Assembly (NCBI GenBank): GCA_016271365.2
Contig: CM057456.1
Span: 161,746,501 to 161,810,500 of the forward strand
DNA length: 64,000 bases
Direction of reading: 5' to 3'
Source: Neoceratodus forsteri
Lineage: Eukaryota > Chordata > Ceratodontiformes > Ceratodontidae
Shown here: positions 11,268 to 22,247 of the stretch, piece by piece
Numbering within the stretch: position 1 is the first letter of the stretch
Layout of the letters: every line of letters starts with the position of its first letter
Program-made: the position numbers and the translations under genes
Notes under the pieces: model-generated
Database searches by the model: none
The model's input: the letters and a program-made list of their open reading frames with translations, nothing else
What the model was told of the DNA's origin: nothing

Positions 11268-12215
11268 TTGGCCTCTGCTCTGTGCTTGCCACCACTTTCA
11301 AGGATACTCTTTGAATATTTCTGTCTGAGTGACATCAGGTAATTCCAGGATGCTTGGCTATCGTCGTGCTACTAGCATGATCCTGCTGACACCGAGTATT
11401 AACTTAGAACACTTACAGCTCTGTCCACCTGGGTTAGGCCCCATTAAATCACTACTTTGCAGAAATAAACAGGCAGTATCCCTGTAGTCCTGATCCCTTC
11501 AGATACTGCCCTCTGATGGAATCTCTGTTGAACATCTACCAGATAGCTCAGATGTAGGCAGAGTTTTGTTGTTGTTTTTTTTTTGTTTTGTTTGTTTATT
11601 TTAAGAGTTTTTTTTTTTTTTGTTATAGATACAGAGTTAGGTATCAATGAGACATTTTTCTCAAATACCAAGGGGGATAAATATTAGGTTGGGCTTATTG
11701 TTTTAGCAGACAGTCTGACAGGGCAACACAATCTCTGCCATGTCAGTCTGAGCTCTGTACTTGCCACCGCTTAATGTCACTCTTTGAATAGGTCTGTCTG
11801 ACCTAAGGTAACCCCAGGAGGCTGGGCAATCATACTGTATGCGCAATCCTGCTGCCACCACGTATTAAACCATGAAACATCTGTAGCCCCATCCCACTGG
11901 GCTATGTCCCGTAAAATCTAGGGTTCAGCTAAAATATTTATTGCTTTGCAGAAATAAGCACTTTGTATCCCTGTAGTCCTGAATCCCTTCAGATATTACC
12001 CTCTGCTGGAATCACTATTAAACACCTGTCACATAGCTCATAGATACAGAGTGGGTTTTTTTTTCCCCTTTTTCTCTGGATGCAGATAGAAATAGAGTTC
12101 AATATGAATGACGCACTTTTCTGTAATGCCAAGTGGGGATAGATTTTAGACTGAGCTTGATATCTTACCAGACAGTCTGATAGGGGCAACACAGCCTCTG
12201 CTTTTGTCATCCTCT
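11268..12215 (+). repeat. Two-unit tandem duplication, about 470 bp per unit
   Basis: Unit 1 (about 11268-11741) and unit 2 (about 11742-12205) share, in order: CTCTG(C/A)GCTCTGT with CTTGCCACC, ACTCTTTGAATA, CCTGTAGTCCTGA, CCCTTCAGATA, a poly-T/GT stretch, AGATACAGAGT, and CAGACAGTCTGA followed by GGCAACACA. The start of a third unit is visible at 12206-12225 (CATCCTCTGCTCTGTACT). The units have diverged by substitutions and small indels, so the duplication is old. It abuts a DIRS remnant; whether it was part of that DIRS is unknown. Confidence 0.8.
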
Positions 12216-12239
12216 GCTCTGTACTAAAGTTGAGATGAC

Positions 12240-12917
12240 GCTGGCCTTGTCATTTACAGGGGCTCATCTAGGCCTCCCTATGGCTAAAAGGACCTCATCT
12301 TTCTGGATAGCTTCCTGCATGTCTTGACGGACAACTTTTTCTGCTGACAGAGTCTGTTTCTGTATGTTCTTGTGCATATCTCGTTACTTGCCTGATGCAC
12401 TGTCCTGGAAGGTTTTCTTGCCCACATTACTTTGCTACATCTGTGGCAGCTTTTACATTGGTCCTGTTTGCAGAAATCTGCAAGTTGTCCACCAGTGCTT
12501 TCATGAATACATTTATATCATTAAAAGTGTGGCTCTCTGGTCCTGCAGGGATGCAGATTTTGTTTCCGCTGTGCTAAAGAGCTTATTTCCCATATAACTC
12601 CAGTAGTTGATGTAATATGTGTGGATATGCATGAACCCTCGTTAGAAGAAAAGGTTACTCACCTGTAACTATGTTTCTTCTAGAAATATTCATCCTTGAC
12701 CACACTTTGCTCATCCTTCCTGCCCTGTCTGGGTTCAGTGCATTTTTTCAGTTACGTGCAGGTGTTTCTTTCTTCAACAGAAAATACCTGTCCATTAGGA
12801 GGAACCACATGCAAGAGGTGGAGGGGTTCATGCATTTGCTTTTTTTAAATCTGTAAGGATGGTTTCCTGGGAATCTGTGTATCTTTAGAAGAAACACAAT
12901 TACAAGTGAGTTATCCT
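12240..12917 (+). mobile_element. DIRS-like element C, decayed 3' end
   Basis: Holds the C-terminus of a tyrosine recombinase and the terminal machinery. Across two frames 12400-12600 reads FAEICKLST and then SCRDADFVSAVLKSLFP, matching IIEICQAATWKT and SDARFGTAVLQSLFPK of DIRS-A. At 12640-12685 lies GAAGAAAAGGTTACTCACC, with AACTATGTTTCTTCT after it. Its reverse complement recurs at 12885-12917 (AGAAGAAACA-C-AATTACAAGTGAG), which gives the right terminus. The layout equals the internal complementary region and outer right end of DIRS-A, but in a different family. Confidence 0.78.
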
Positions 12918-13270
12918 TTCATATAGTAAGCTCCACTAATTAATGTGCTCCACTTTTGGGTTGCATAAAGGGATAAATCAATATGTGCCTCAGATATCTC
13001 TACTTTCATTTTGTTAGCTGTTTTGTAGAAGACCTTGATAGCCAACTTTGTTGATACTTGCCTATTATCCTCTCCTCCAGGCTACTGCACCTTTTCTCTC
13101 TAGTGATGACCCTCATGACTGACCAAAATGTCAAGAAGGTCCACATTTTAAAGGCAGTGTTTCACCTTCAGAAATATGGGTGCTTCCACTGCTAAAACAG
13201 AAAAAGTATAATTGTTAGAACGTTCTCTCTGAAACTTCAGGCATTATAATTTTTGTATTCTTTCATCCAG
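12918..13270 (+). other. SMIM13: 3' end of SMIM13 intron 1 with splice acceptor
   Basis: Noncoding. The last bases form a convincing acceptor: a T-rich tract (TTTTTGTATTCTTTCATCC) and AG at 13269-13270. The reading frame of the exon requires a phase-1 junction, with the G of the first glycine codon coming from exon 1. No exon 1 candidate was found upstream in the window. Confidence 0.7.
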
Positions 13271-13455
13271 GTTGGTATGTGGTGTGGCAGCTCTTCTTGT
13301 CCAAGTTCAAGTTCCTGCGTGAGCTGGTTGGAGACACTGGATCTCTGCAGGAAGACGTCGAACCCACAGAGACTGAAACTGAGCCAGAGTCATCCACAGC
13401 ATCTTTGAGAAGCAGGCAGAAAACTGGCAGGCAGCGCAGGGTGCCAGCCGAATAG
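13271..13455 (+). CDS. SMIM13: SMIM13 (small integral membrane protein 13), terminal coding exon
   Basis: Encodes the C-terminal 60-odd residues of SMIM13, a small single-pass membrane protein of unknown function conserved in vertebrates. The exon starts in phase 1 and reads GWYVVWQLFLSKFKFLRELV, then GDTGS, an acidic Glu/Thr/Ser-rich stretch (EDVEPTETETEPESS) and a basic tail RSRQKTGRQRRVPAE before TAG at 13453-13455. As I recall the mammalian protein, it has the same membrane-exit segment, the GDTGSQEGD region and an RQRRAP tail, so the match is specific. Exon 1 (N-terminus and most of the transmembrane helix) lies outside the window. The frame is intact, unlike everything around it, and codon positions look constrained. 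This is the one functional host gene I can support. Confidence 0.88.
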
Positions 13456-13617
13456 GCTGCCTCGAGGGAAAAAACGGACAAGGCATTATGAGTTTGAAAC
13501 TGTTCAAAGGTTTCTAAGCAGCATTTCATTCTAAAAATTAGTGTTCAGATTTATTGCTGTTCTAGCGATATAAAACTGTCATACTTTTCCTGTGATGTAG
13601 ATTGATTTTTTGCTATA

Positions 13618-13623
13618 AATAAA
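13618..13623 (+). terminator. SMIM13: Proximal poly(A) signal candidate AATAAA
   Basis: AATAAA within TGCTATAAATAAATTATG, about 165 bases after the SMIM13 stop. Use would give a short 3' UTR. No transcript evidence is available. Confidence 0.35.
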
Positions 13624-14707
13624 TTATGTATATCACACTTCATTATGACAATTTAGGTGTTCTGATAAGCACAGAATAATGGCAAACTGTACTGCACTGT
13701 CTACTTTTTAAGGAAATGCTGAACTGCGTCCTATTGAGGGTGCTGGAGTAGACCTCCAGGTTTGGTTTGAACATATGCTGCTTACAAACCCTCCTTACAT
13801 GAACACCTGAACTAATGTTACTTCTTACTGTTCCACAGACAGGCATGACGACAATGTCAAATCCTTTGTCTGCATGGTTTTAGGAGTCTTGAGGCAAAAA
13901 AAAAGCTGCAGATTTACATTTGTTTTATTTCTTTCAATGACTGAACTGACTTGATGCTGTAGAAGAGCATATATATAATATTGCACATTTATATTATTGC
14001 ACCAGCTTCTCTTTCTAGTTCATACTGTAGGGACTTTCTACAGTGGGCTGAAAAATTGGCACTAATCATTGAGAAACACAGAAAGTGGTCTGCAGACAGT
14101 ACATTTACTGTCTTGCTGTGGTGGCTTTTCTCACTGAACCAGATGTGACAAGCTCTGCTGTCCAGAAGGCTAACTTCTGTACAGTACCCTTAGTTTCCGT
14201 TTCTTTAAATGGTTAATAACCGTATGCATACTGTACATAACATGAGGGAACATGTTGGAGCAAGTTTACATGAATAAGTTTTCCAATTCTGTTTAGGCAT
14301 TTAAAGGTAAAGTAAAATGTATGTATGCCACAGATAATGGTTGCTGATACAGATGGGTATAGTTATTTTTTTAATGGGCACTTTCCCTTTTATTGGTTCA
14401 GTATGTGGTGAAGAATATTAGACTTCATTTGCAACAGTAAGATGGTTTGGTGAGTTAAGGGTAGATAAATATTTATTTTCTTGGCCTGTGCTGTACAATA
14501 TTATTGCATATTATGAACCTTAGAATGTTGAGTGGCTAGTCAGGTTGCTCCATCGACAGGCTGTCCTATGACCCAGTCTTATGATTTAGAATGCTTTCTG
14601 TACACTATTTTGGAACCATCATGCATCTCTTAGTCTTTTTACCATGATGGTTTTAGATTTTATCTTGTTTCTTGTCATTTTTACTGTAAATTGCAATAAC
14701 CCTGATT

Positions 14708-15334
14708 TTAAAGGGAAACAGTCAAAATTCAGAGCTCCACCCCTAAGTGTGGGGCCGGTCCTAGCTTACACTTTGTGTAAAAGCATTTTTCTTACTTAGT
14801 GTTTACTGTAGTAGATTGCATCAGACTAATTTTGCTTATTTCCAGCTGATTACTTCTGTAACTACAAATTCCAGAATTCCCTGAAGCTGACATCGGAGCA
14901 GTACTGCAGCAGTGGGAGATTCAGTAGCCTGCAGCGCATGTTAGAGCTTTCATAAGCTCTGATCAGCTGTTTCCTGGTCCTCTGTTTCTCCTGGAGCCAA
15001 GTGCAGTCCTCTGTGACTCTGCTGCTCCTACTGTCCTCCTTAGGCTACCCAAACAAAAGATCTTTGCAGCTTATATAAACTCTGACATGGACTGCTAGCT
15101 ATTGAATCTCCCAGTACTGAAGTACTGCTCTGATGTCAGCTTCAGGGGATTCTGTGATTTGTAGTTACAGATGTCAACCTGGAGATAAGCAAAATTAATC
15201 TGACACAATCTACTACTATATAGCAAGCAAACAGTAAATTAAAAAAAAAAGAAAAGTTTTTGCACACAAAGTGCAAATTGTGGCTAGCTGCACACTAGGG
15301 TGTTGAACTCATAATGCCAACTGTTTCCCTTTAA
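14708..15334. mobile_element. Foldback MITE with TTAA target duplication, T2/Kolobok-like
   Basis: An imperfect palindrome of 619 bp (14712-15330) flanked by TTAA at 14708-14711 and 15331-15334. Both ends read TTAAAGGGAAACAG inward, and the arms match through AGATTG, AATTTTGCTTAT, CTGTAACTACAAAT, CTGAAGCTGACATC and GAGCAGTACT. The terminal pattern TTAAAGGRR with a TTAA duplication is that of T2-family MITEs described in Xenopus and placed in the Kolobok superfamily. There is no coding capacity. It lies in the presumed SMIM13 3' UTR and could fold into a long RNA hairpin. Confidence 0.85.
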
Positions 15335-15514
15335 GGCATTTTCCATGCGCTACGTCATCCCAGTCATCTGTGCAGGCATGTCTGACAAAAAAAGACAACT
15401 TAAATCGGAGTTATTACTTAGCTATGTATGGCTTTTACTTAGTTATATTAGGCGTAGTGTCATACCTCATTATATATGTCTGTATATTTAGTTAACATAT
15501 ATTGCACACATGCG

Positions 15515-15543
15515 TGCACACACACACACACACACACACACAC
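15515..15543. repeat. (CA)n microsatellite
   Basis: A run of about fourteen CA dinucleotides, ending in CCACGG. Confidence 0.95.
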
Positions 15544-16167
15544 CACGGAGAGAAATAGAAAGAAGACTGCATTGCAGACGACCTAAACCCAGAAACCTTA
15601 ACGTTCAGTAGAATTATAAAATCTGCTTTTTATTTTTCAGTTCTGAGATGTATTTATAGAAGACATTTGTTATTTAAAAAAATGATGTTGACATGTATGA
15701 CTAAGCTGTGGGTTTCTCCAGTGCATATGCAAGAAGTGATTGAAAGTCAGCATGTTGAGCCTGTTACTATATGTGATTTGTGTGCTATAAGAGCTACTGG
15801 TGATAGGAATTGTTGTCAACACTAAAGAAGATAATATGCTGAAAGTTTGCTACTAGCCATGGATGTACAGCTCTATTGCATCTTGGTTCCCACTCCCGTA
15901 TATAGTAAAGGATTACAAATGCTTTTTAGTTGCGGCCCAGACTGTTTGGTTTGCAAGTCCATGCTGTAATGAAAAGGGAGTGCATGTCATAATACTGCCT
16001 GTATATTATGATAAAGCATTCTTACCTTTCATGCCAGGTATCGCTATTAGGACTCTAGATGTCCATGGAGTGGTAAATACTGCATTGTTTTCATTCCTTA
16101 AAAATGTTATTGGTCGTTGGCTTTCTGTAACTAAATAATGCAGAATATGCAATACTTTCAGGTATAA

Positions 16168-16173
16168 AATAAA
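16168..16173 (+). terminator. SMIM13: Poly(A) signal candidate AATAAA
   Basis: AATAAA within TATAAAATAAAACG, 2.7 kb after the stop codon. One of several possible ends of the SMIM13 transcript. Confidence 0.3.
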
Positions 16174-16720
16174 ACGTGGAACCTTTTTTCTAAGAGCCAG
16201 AACTATGTATTTACCTAACTTATTCAGTTTTACATTTAGTGTGTCTTGGATTCTTTCACTTTGAGAAGCCTGTGTACAGCATATGAAATGTGTTTTAAAG
16301 AATGTAATCTAAGCATGTTAACTCTAAGAAGGAAAATTAGCGAATTTTTATTGCATATTTAATTTGTACATGTTGCAATGTTTAAAAAAGCTGAACGTCA
16401 TGCTTTAATGTTATGTCAGTGTTGTAAATGAAAACTGCTATGTAACCAGTTACAAGTCCACAATTGTTCAGTTTTAATTGTTTCATCATCAAGAAGATAG
16501 AAGATGTAGGGTTATGAAATTCAGGTTGAATCAAGATGATACTGTTAAACAGTATAACAGAGATTTCAGTGCCCGCTGTCTTCTACATGTAGTATCTTTA
16601 TTAGTAAGGGACCTGCTAGTGAAGATCTGTTTCATTACTGACTGAACCTGGCCTGCATGGACTAAATCTAGTCTCAAGTTCAAGACAACACATTCAGCCA
16701 AGCACTGGTATGTGTTGATG

Positions 16721-16726
16721 AATAAA
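16721..16726 (+). terminator. SMIM13: Poly(A) signal candidate AATAAA
   Basis: AATAAA within GATGAATAAACAGTTGTC, followed by a TG-rich stretch. A plausible distal end of the SMIM13 transcript. Confidence 0.4.
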
Positions 16727-16942
16727 CAGTTGTCAGGCTGGAAGTCTTTGCTTCAGTGAATTATTGCACAATATACATTTTGTTTAGTTACGTGACACAC
16801 AGTATGCAGACAGTTGTTTTACCTGTAGGTCATGTGGTCCCACAACAGTTTATCTTCAGTGTTAACAAATATCCAGTTTGTCTTTGTTCACCATTTTTGA
16901 CCATTTGTTTTCTTTTAAACTTATGACTTAACATAACATTCA

Positions 16943-16948
16943 AATAAA
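16943..16948 (+). terminator. SMIM13: Poly(A) signal candidate AATAAA
   Basis: AATAAA within CAAATAAAACTGAC. A GT/T-rich stretch (GTGTGGTTCTGTTTT) follows about 40 bases later, as expected of a downstream element. This is my preferred distal end, but without transcript evidence. Confidence 0.4.
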
Positions 16949-16970
16949 ACTGACTGGTAAGCAAAGAGCT

Positions 16971-18729
16971 GAGGTCATGTGAACTTTGTGTGGTTCTGTT
17001 TTACTTTGGTCAGGCACTTAAAATGTGTATTGGGGGAGGGGGAGTTTTTTTTTCCGTGAGCTCTGATATCAAGTGTAATGTTTCGTGAGCCATTTATCCC
17101 ACATGGAAAATTCCTATTAAAATGTGTCACATGTTTTCCTAGTAATGGATATACTCCAGGTTGTCAATGGGAATTATTTTTGGGGTAAAATGTTTTTTAT
17201 TATATTTAAAGGCATAAATACAGTTAGACATACGACGCACAATACAAGGGTTCCTTCCAGAGCAATCATAATAGTACTGTTAGGATATTTCCTTGAAACC
17301 TTAAGTATTGGAAAAATGTATGGTAAAATCGAACTATAACAAGTAAGACAATAACAGTAGGACCATTATTAGGGCAGCTAAGTATACCTTGAGGTCTGAT
17401 GCAGTCATTACGTTTTATTTAAGACTAGACCAAACAGTCCCCCCAAATGGTATTAACATTTCCATTTTGTTCTTTTAAGTTTACAGACATCTTTATCACA
17501 TTTAAGGAATTCAGCATACAAAAGCATACCATTCTGCATAAGTAAGTTTATTTGTGTTTTCCAATTTTTTAAGACCAACTTTTTGTCTGTCATAGTGATG
17601 GGGGAAAAACAGTATTTCTTAAGACAGGGAATTTTTCAAGCAAGCATGCTTAAGGGGAGAAGACCCACCCCAATTCCAACTATATATCAGTATTTTCTCT
17701 AATCACATTATGTAGTGAACTTCACTTTGTAACATTCCCAACAAATATGTGAGACATTTCCTCTTAGTAGACCATATCTAAAGCTTACTTATGTGTATAA
17801 ACAAACAAACAAAAAAAAAAGTTACGAAAAATGTCTTCTTTCATCTGTGGTAGGCGCCCTTCAAGAATCACTTTAAGAAATTAAATGCCAGCAAGGGTAG
17901 AGGTGGTTCAGAGATGGTTATAAATGGAATGTGATTTATGTGCAGTGAATAACATAAACATTCAGTCTGTTATTTTTGATTAACCGTAATATTCCTGTTA
18001 GCAAGAAACATTCCCCTATAAATATGTCAATAGATTCTTCTAAATAGCTTCTAGAATTACTTGAGATATGCTGTTCGGCACCCACAGAGCAACCTCTATG
18101 GAAAATCCTATAATTAAAGTGTCATAATATATGCTACCATTTTTTCTTCATGGGAAGAAAAGGGCATCTGGAAGGTTGGTCAGTTTTTTAAGGAGGGTAA
18201 TTTTTTAACATTTAAAATCTTAAATTACAAGCTGACATTGTGGAGAGGAAAAAATTCAACCTTATCCAGGTATTACAAACTATTATGAGGTTGTTTTCTA
18301 GGTTACATCAAGAAACCGGTCATGATGAAAAAACTGTGAACCTGTTGAATCTGAAGAAAAACAAGACGCTTGATTACTGCAGGCCACTAAACAGGCTCTG
18401 GTTGAAATATATAAATGGGACAATGAATTTCACATGGAGATAACAGAAGAATGGAAAGGGATTTGGAATAATACAAAATTCTCACTATAGATGGTCACAG
18501 AATGACACACATTAAGATAATACATAATGGCTAGTGGACACCTGTTACAGCTGTAGCTTTAAGTACTGTGCCTAGCAGCATGGAATGCTAGGATAGTGGG
18601 TTTTCTGATGTCTCAGCTTAGGCAGTCTTTGTACCAGTGAGCATGGGGGCAGCAGCGTATCTGAGGAACTCTTCATCTGACATGTGATCTTTGTCATTTT
18701 TTATTTATTAAGTAGCCATCTAGCATCGT
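16971..18729. other. AT-rich unassigned sequence
   Basis: No gene, repeat or RNA recognised. It may be further 3' UTR or intergenic DNA. Short frames, such as one at 18240-18443, have no recognisable homology. Confidence 0.5.
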
Positions 18730-20522
18730 GACTGCAGTTCAATGTCAAGGAAGAACCTGAAAGAGGGGTAGCAAAGTGGGAGGTAATAGTGGTGGTGGGT
18801 GATCTGAACGTGCAGGACATTGATTGGGATGTTCCAGTGGTCAGCAGCACCAGAAGTGAGGCCTTGCTGGATGCATTTCAAGCCTGTCTTCTGGTACAGA
18901 TAGTTAAGGAACCCACCAGGCAGACTGAAGTTCTCGATGTGGTACTCACCAGCTAGGAGGTGGTTGGAGCTGTGGGAGTAGGTGAACTGCTGGGGAACAG
19001 CAACCATAACTCTGTTCAATTTTGAAAGGGCCCTTGGGTTTGGTGAACGGCAATCAAGATCTGAAAGCCCTGATTTTAGAAGGACAGGCTTCAGTATGCT
19101 GAGGGAGCTGGTCAGGGATAAGTTAACATGGATGCACAACTTAGGTGGGGTGAAAGAGAGATGGGGGCAGTGAAGTGGCCATTCTTGAGGCATCCAAGTT
19201 ATACATGAGAACGGTAACCAAAAAGAACAGGTTCAAGAGACTGTTGAGGTTCTCAGCAAGGGTCAGGGAGGCGGTGAGGGCCAAGAAAGATGCCTTGCAT
19301 AAAGAAAAGCAGGGAGAGGGAGAATAGGGAGGGGATTTACTGAAAAACAGGAAAAGGAGGTTAGGGAGACAAAAGCAGACACAGAGCTGCATATTGCAGA
19401 GGGGGTCAAGAGCGGTGAAAAACAGTTCTTAAGATATATTGAGGGGAAATGAGGGGGAATCGTAAGGCTAGATGAGGGGGCTGGGGTGATGGTGGAGGAT
19501 GGGCATAAGGCCACCATCCTTAATGAATGTTTTTGTTTAGTTTTCACTAGGGAGAACATGGTCCCCAGCCAGAGAGTGGCATCAGAGCTGTCACTAAGGG
19601 GGTCCTGGAGATGAGGCTGCCAATATTTACTAGTGAAAGGGTCCTAAAAGGGCTAGCAGGCCTAAAGAAAGATGAGGCCCCAGGACCAGATGGGTTGCAT
19701 CAAAGGATACTCAGGGATTGGCAATGGAACTGACTGAACCCCTAGTGAGCCTGTTCAACAGCTCACTAAGGATGGGGTAGTTCCAAAGAACTGGAGGGTG
19801 ACAGACAAGGTTCCAGTCCGGAGGGGGGAGGAACAAGCAGGGAAATACCGACCTGGCAGCCCTACCCCTATTGTAGAGAAGTTGATGGAGTCACTGGTTA
19901 GAGAGGGCCTTGTAGACTACTTGGAGAGCAGCAGTCTCCAAGATAGTAAACAGCATGGTTTCATGGCAAGGAGGTCTTGCCAGACCAGCCTGACATTTTT
20001 CTTTGATTGGGTGATGAGGGAACTAGATAGGGGCCACGCTGTGGATCTGCTCTACTTCAGCTTCAGTCAGGCTTTCGATTCAGTACCTCACAGATGAAGA
20101 AAGGAGGATCTAGTAACAGCTATGGTCATAGTAGACTGGATAGGTAACTGGCTTAAAGGGAGGCAGCAGAGGGTAGTGGTCAATAAGGGATTAAATCAGA
20201 AGATAGGGAGGTAGGTAACAAGTGGGTTACACACAGGGATCTGTCCTGGGTCCATTTCTCTTCAAAATGTTCATTAGTGACATTGGGGAAGGAATCAGGG
20301 ATATGTTGTGTCTCTTTGCAAATGACACGGAGCTCTTTGGGAGGGGGGTAGTGATGAGGGAATAGAGAAAATGCAGAGAGACTTACAGAGGCTGGGGGTA
20401 ATCGCTGAAATTCAGTGCCAAAAAGTGCAAGGTAACGCACCTAGGGAATAAGAACCCCAAGTACTGAATGGGAAGGGTGAAGTTTATTACTATGACTGAG
20501 GAACAAGACTGTGGAAATCTGT
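18730..20522 (+). mobile_element. CR1-clade LINE, sense, decayed ORF2
   Basis: Endonuclease to RT of a CR1 element. The endonuclease C-terminal part reads VVVGDLNVQDIDWDV (18785-18830), then FQACLLVQIVKEPTRQTE and VLDVVLTS. The RT at 19800-20100 reads LMESLVREGLVDYLES, QDSKQHGFMARRSCQTSL and LLYFSFSQAFDSVPHR, where the palm aspartate of the usual LDFSKAFD has become tyrosine-phenylalanine-serine. Later RT blocks are visible with stops up to about 20460 (CQKVQGNAP). The thumb and the 3' end are missing; DIRS-B begins there. The copy is old and multiply frameshifted. Confidence 0.8.
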
Positions 20523-20829
20523 GGGGGCATCTCAGTCATCGGGTCACACCATAGGAACTTCACCATCGGTTAAGCAGGATCCACGTGGAAGATTTTCAGC
20601 AATACAACTGGGGCTGCACGCCGATGACGTCTGCTGACATCAACCCTATAAAGGTGTGAGCAACCCCGCTCCCTCTTCAGTTCTTTACTGCCGGCGACGT
20701 ATTTGCATGGGTCTCCATGGAAGCTCCGATGCAGTTTTGTGCCATTTTTTGCCTTCAACATTTTCTTACCCACTATTTTAGAATCTTTTTTTCAAAGAGA
20801 TTTTTTTATTTTATTTATGTTGAGAACTA

Positions 20830-22080
20830 ATCATTCGACTTCTCTCTTCCATCGCTGCCGCTGCAGAAAGAAGATTGCCTCCACAGACGACCACTCTCTC
20901 TGTGTCTGCTGTCTTGGGCCTGACCACTAAGTTTCAACTGTTAACCTGTTGCTAGAAGTTTAATTGGCAACCTCAGACAAGGCAAAAGGCACTTAAAATG
21001 TCTTTATGGAGCAACAGGTAGCCAGTTCTGGGCAGGGGTCCTGTCTTCCCAGTCACTGGCAGGATCGTTGAGCTCCCAGGCCGCTAAGGCCCGAGACAGA
21101 TCCTCGGGGGGTGGGGAGTCATAAAAAAGACTGGGATCAGGACTATTCTCCCCAGTGGTGGTCCTGCTCCCCAATAGCCTCTTCGTTCTCGTCCAGGGGT
21201 ACCTTGTTGGCTGTGGATTTGCCAATGCACAAAACCACTGTTCAGGTCTTTGTGCCCACCAGACCCATACCAACTGTATCTCCACCCGATATTCAGGGTG
21301 GCCAATCATCAGCTCCTTCCTCATCGATGATGGGATTGTCATTAGCAGCCCTCCCAGTGAAGCCTGATGCTTCCCCAGGCCCTCTGGCTACAGGCTCTTG
21401 GGGATCTGAGAGTCCCTCGGGCTGGTCATTGCTCCCATGGTTGTTGACACCCCCCCCCAATCGACACAGTCCTTAACTGTCGTTGACCTCAACAAAATTT
21501 TGATGAAATTCACTTTGGTGATAGGCCACCAGTTGGGTGCCTACAGGCTTATATCGCCTATGCCATCAACAGTACCATTGTCATTGACCCCACCTTGATC
21601 GCAGGCTCCCCCACACACACAGGCTGTCATCGGTACCTCAAGCGTCGGACCTTGATCTGGAAGAGGTCGATGTTCAGGAGGAGTACCACCCTGACCTTAT
21701 TCTTCCTGATGAAGAGGAAGAACCCCGGACCTCAGACAGTCCACAGCTTCTTCAGTCAGCGAGGATTCTGTGGAACGCACTCCTGGAGCTCCCCCAGAGG
21801 ACCCTACCTTCTTCAATATCATGAAGCAGTTGTCCTCAGCCATGGGCTTCCATACTGAGGAGGAGGAGGATGCCACCAGGAAGGATTTGGTGGATCTCCT
21901 GGAGATCCCAGAGTCACCTTCCTAGATCAGTCTTCCTGTTATGCCTGCTTTGAGGAATGTTACTACTGTAGCCTGGCACAGGTCTGACATGGTTCCAGCT
22001 ATGCCCCGCAAGGCAGATAGACTTTATCATGCCCCTCGGAAGTTCCACATTATACTTCCCAGCCTGAAACTGATTCAGTA
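20830..22080 (+). pseudogene. DIRS-B Gag-like ORF1 remnant
   Basis: Begins with the DIRS cysteine cluster RCRCRKKIASTDDHSLCVCC followed by LGPDH (20860-20930), clearer than in DIRS-A. A Pro/Ser-rich part follows (21110-21470). Then comes an acidic segment LEEVDVQEEYHPDLILPDE (about 21655-21710), which fits the acidic region of Gag in DIRS-A. Stops and shifts occur throughout. Confidence 0.7.
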
Positions 22081-22083
22081 GTT

Positions 22084-22247
22084 ATAAATGGTAAAGTCCC
22101 TGTTGTGCTAATTCTGTGTAATGTAATCCTCCACTTGTATTTACCTGATGTTCATGTATGTACCTTGTAATCTCCCGGGTTGCACCTGAAAATATGCACT
22201 TGGCTGTCTAGTGTGCTTACGCGGTTAACAAAAGCAAATAAATAAAG
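22084..22247 (+). mobile_element. LINE 3' tail (tail family A), inserted in DIRS-B
   Basis: Contains GTAATCTCCCGGGTTGCACC, TGAAAATATGCACTTGGC and GCGGTTAACAAAAGCAAATA with an AAATA-type end. DIRS sequence lies on both sides, so it inserted after DIRS-B did. The 5' boundary is approximate. Confidence 0.7.

Larger units (their letters stand above)
13456..16970 (+). other. SMIM13: Probable long SMIM13 3' UTR
   Basis: AT-rich, noncoding sequence directly after the SMIM13 stop. Apart from one foldback MITE and one (CA)n run it is free of recognisable repeats, in strong contrast to its flanks. That freedom from insertions and several AATAAA signals (13618, 16168, 16721, 16943) suggest a retained, long 3' UTR. 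Its true end is not determined; similar AT-rich sequence continues to about 18700. No open frame here has recognisable homology. Confidence 0.6.

Noticed and set aside
15863..16138. A 91-codon frame in the SMIM13 3' UTR
   Set aside because: No recognisable domain, AT-rich chance composition, downstream of the stop codon in an untranslated region.
18720..19559. Minus-strand frames opposite the CR1 at 18730-20522
   Set aside because: They are antisense to identifiable endonuclease and linker sequence.
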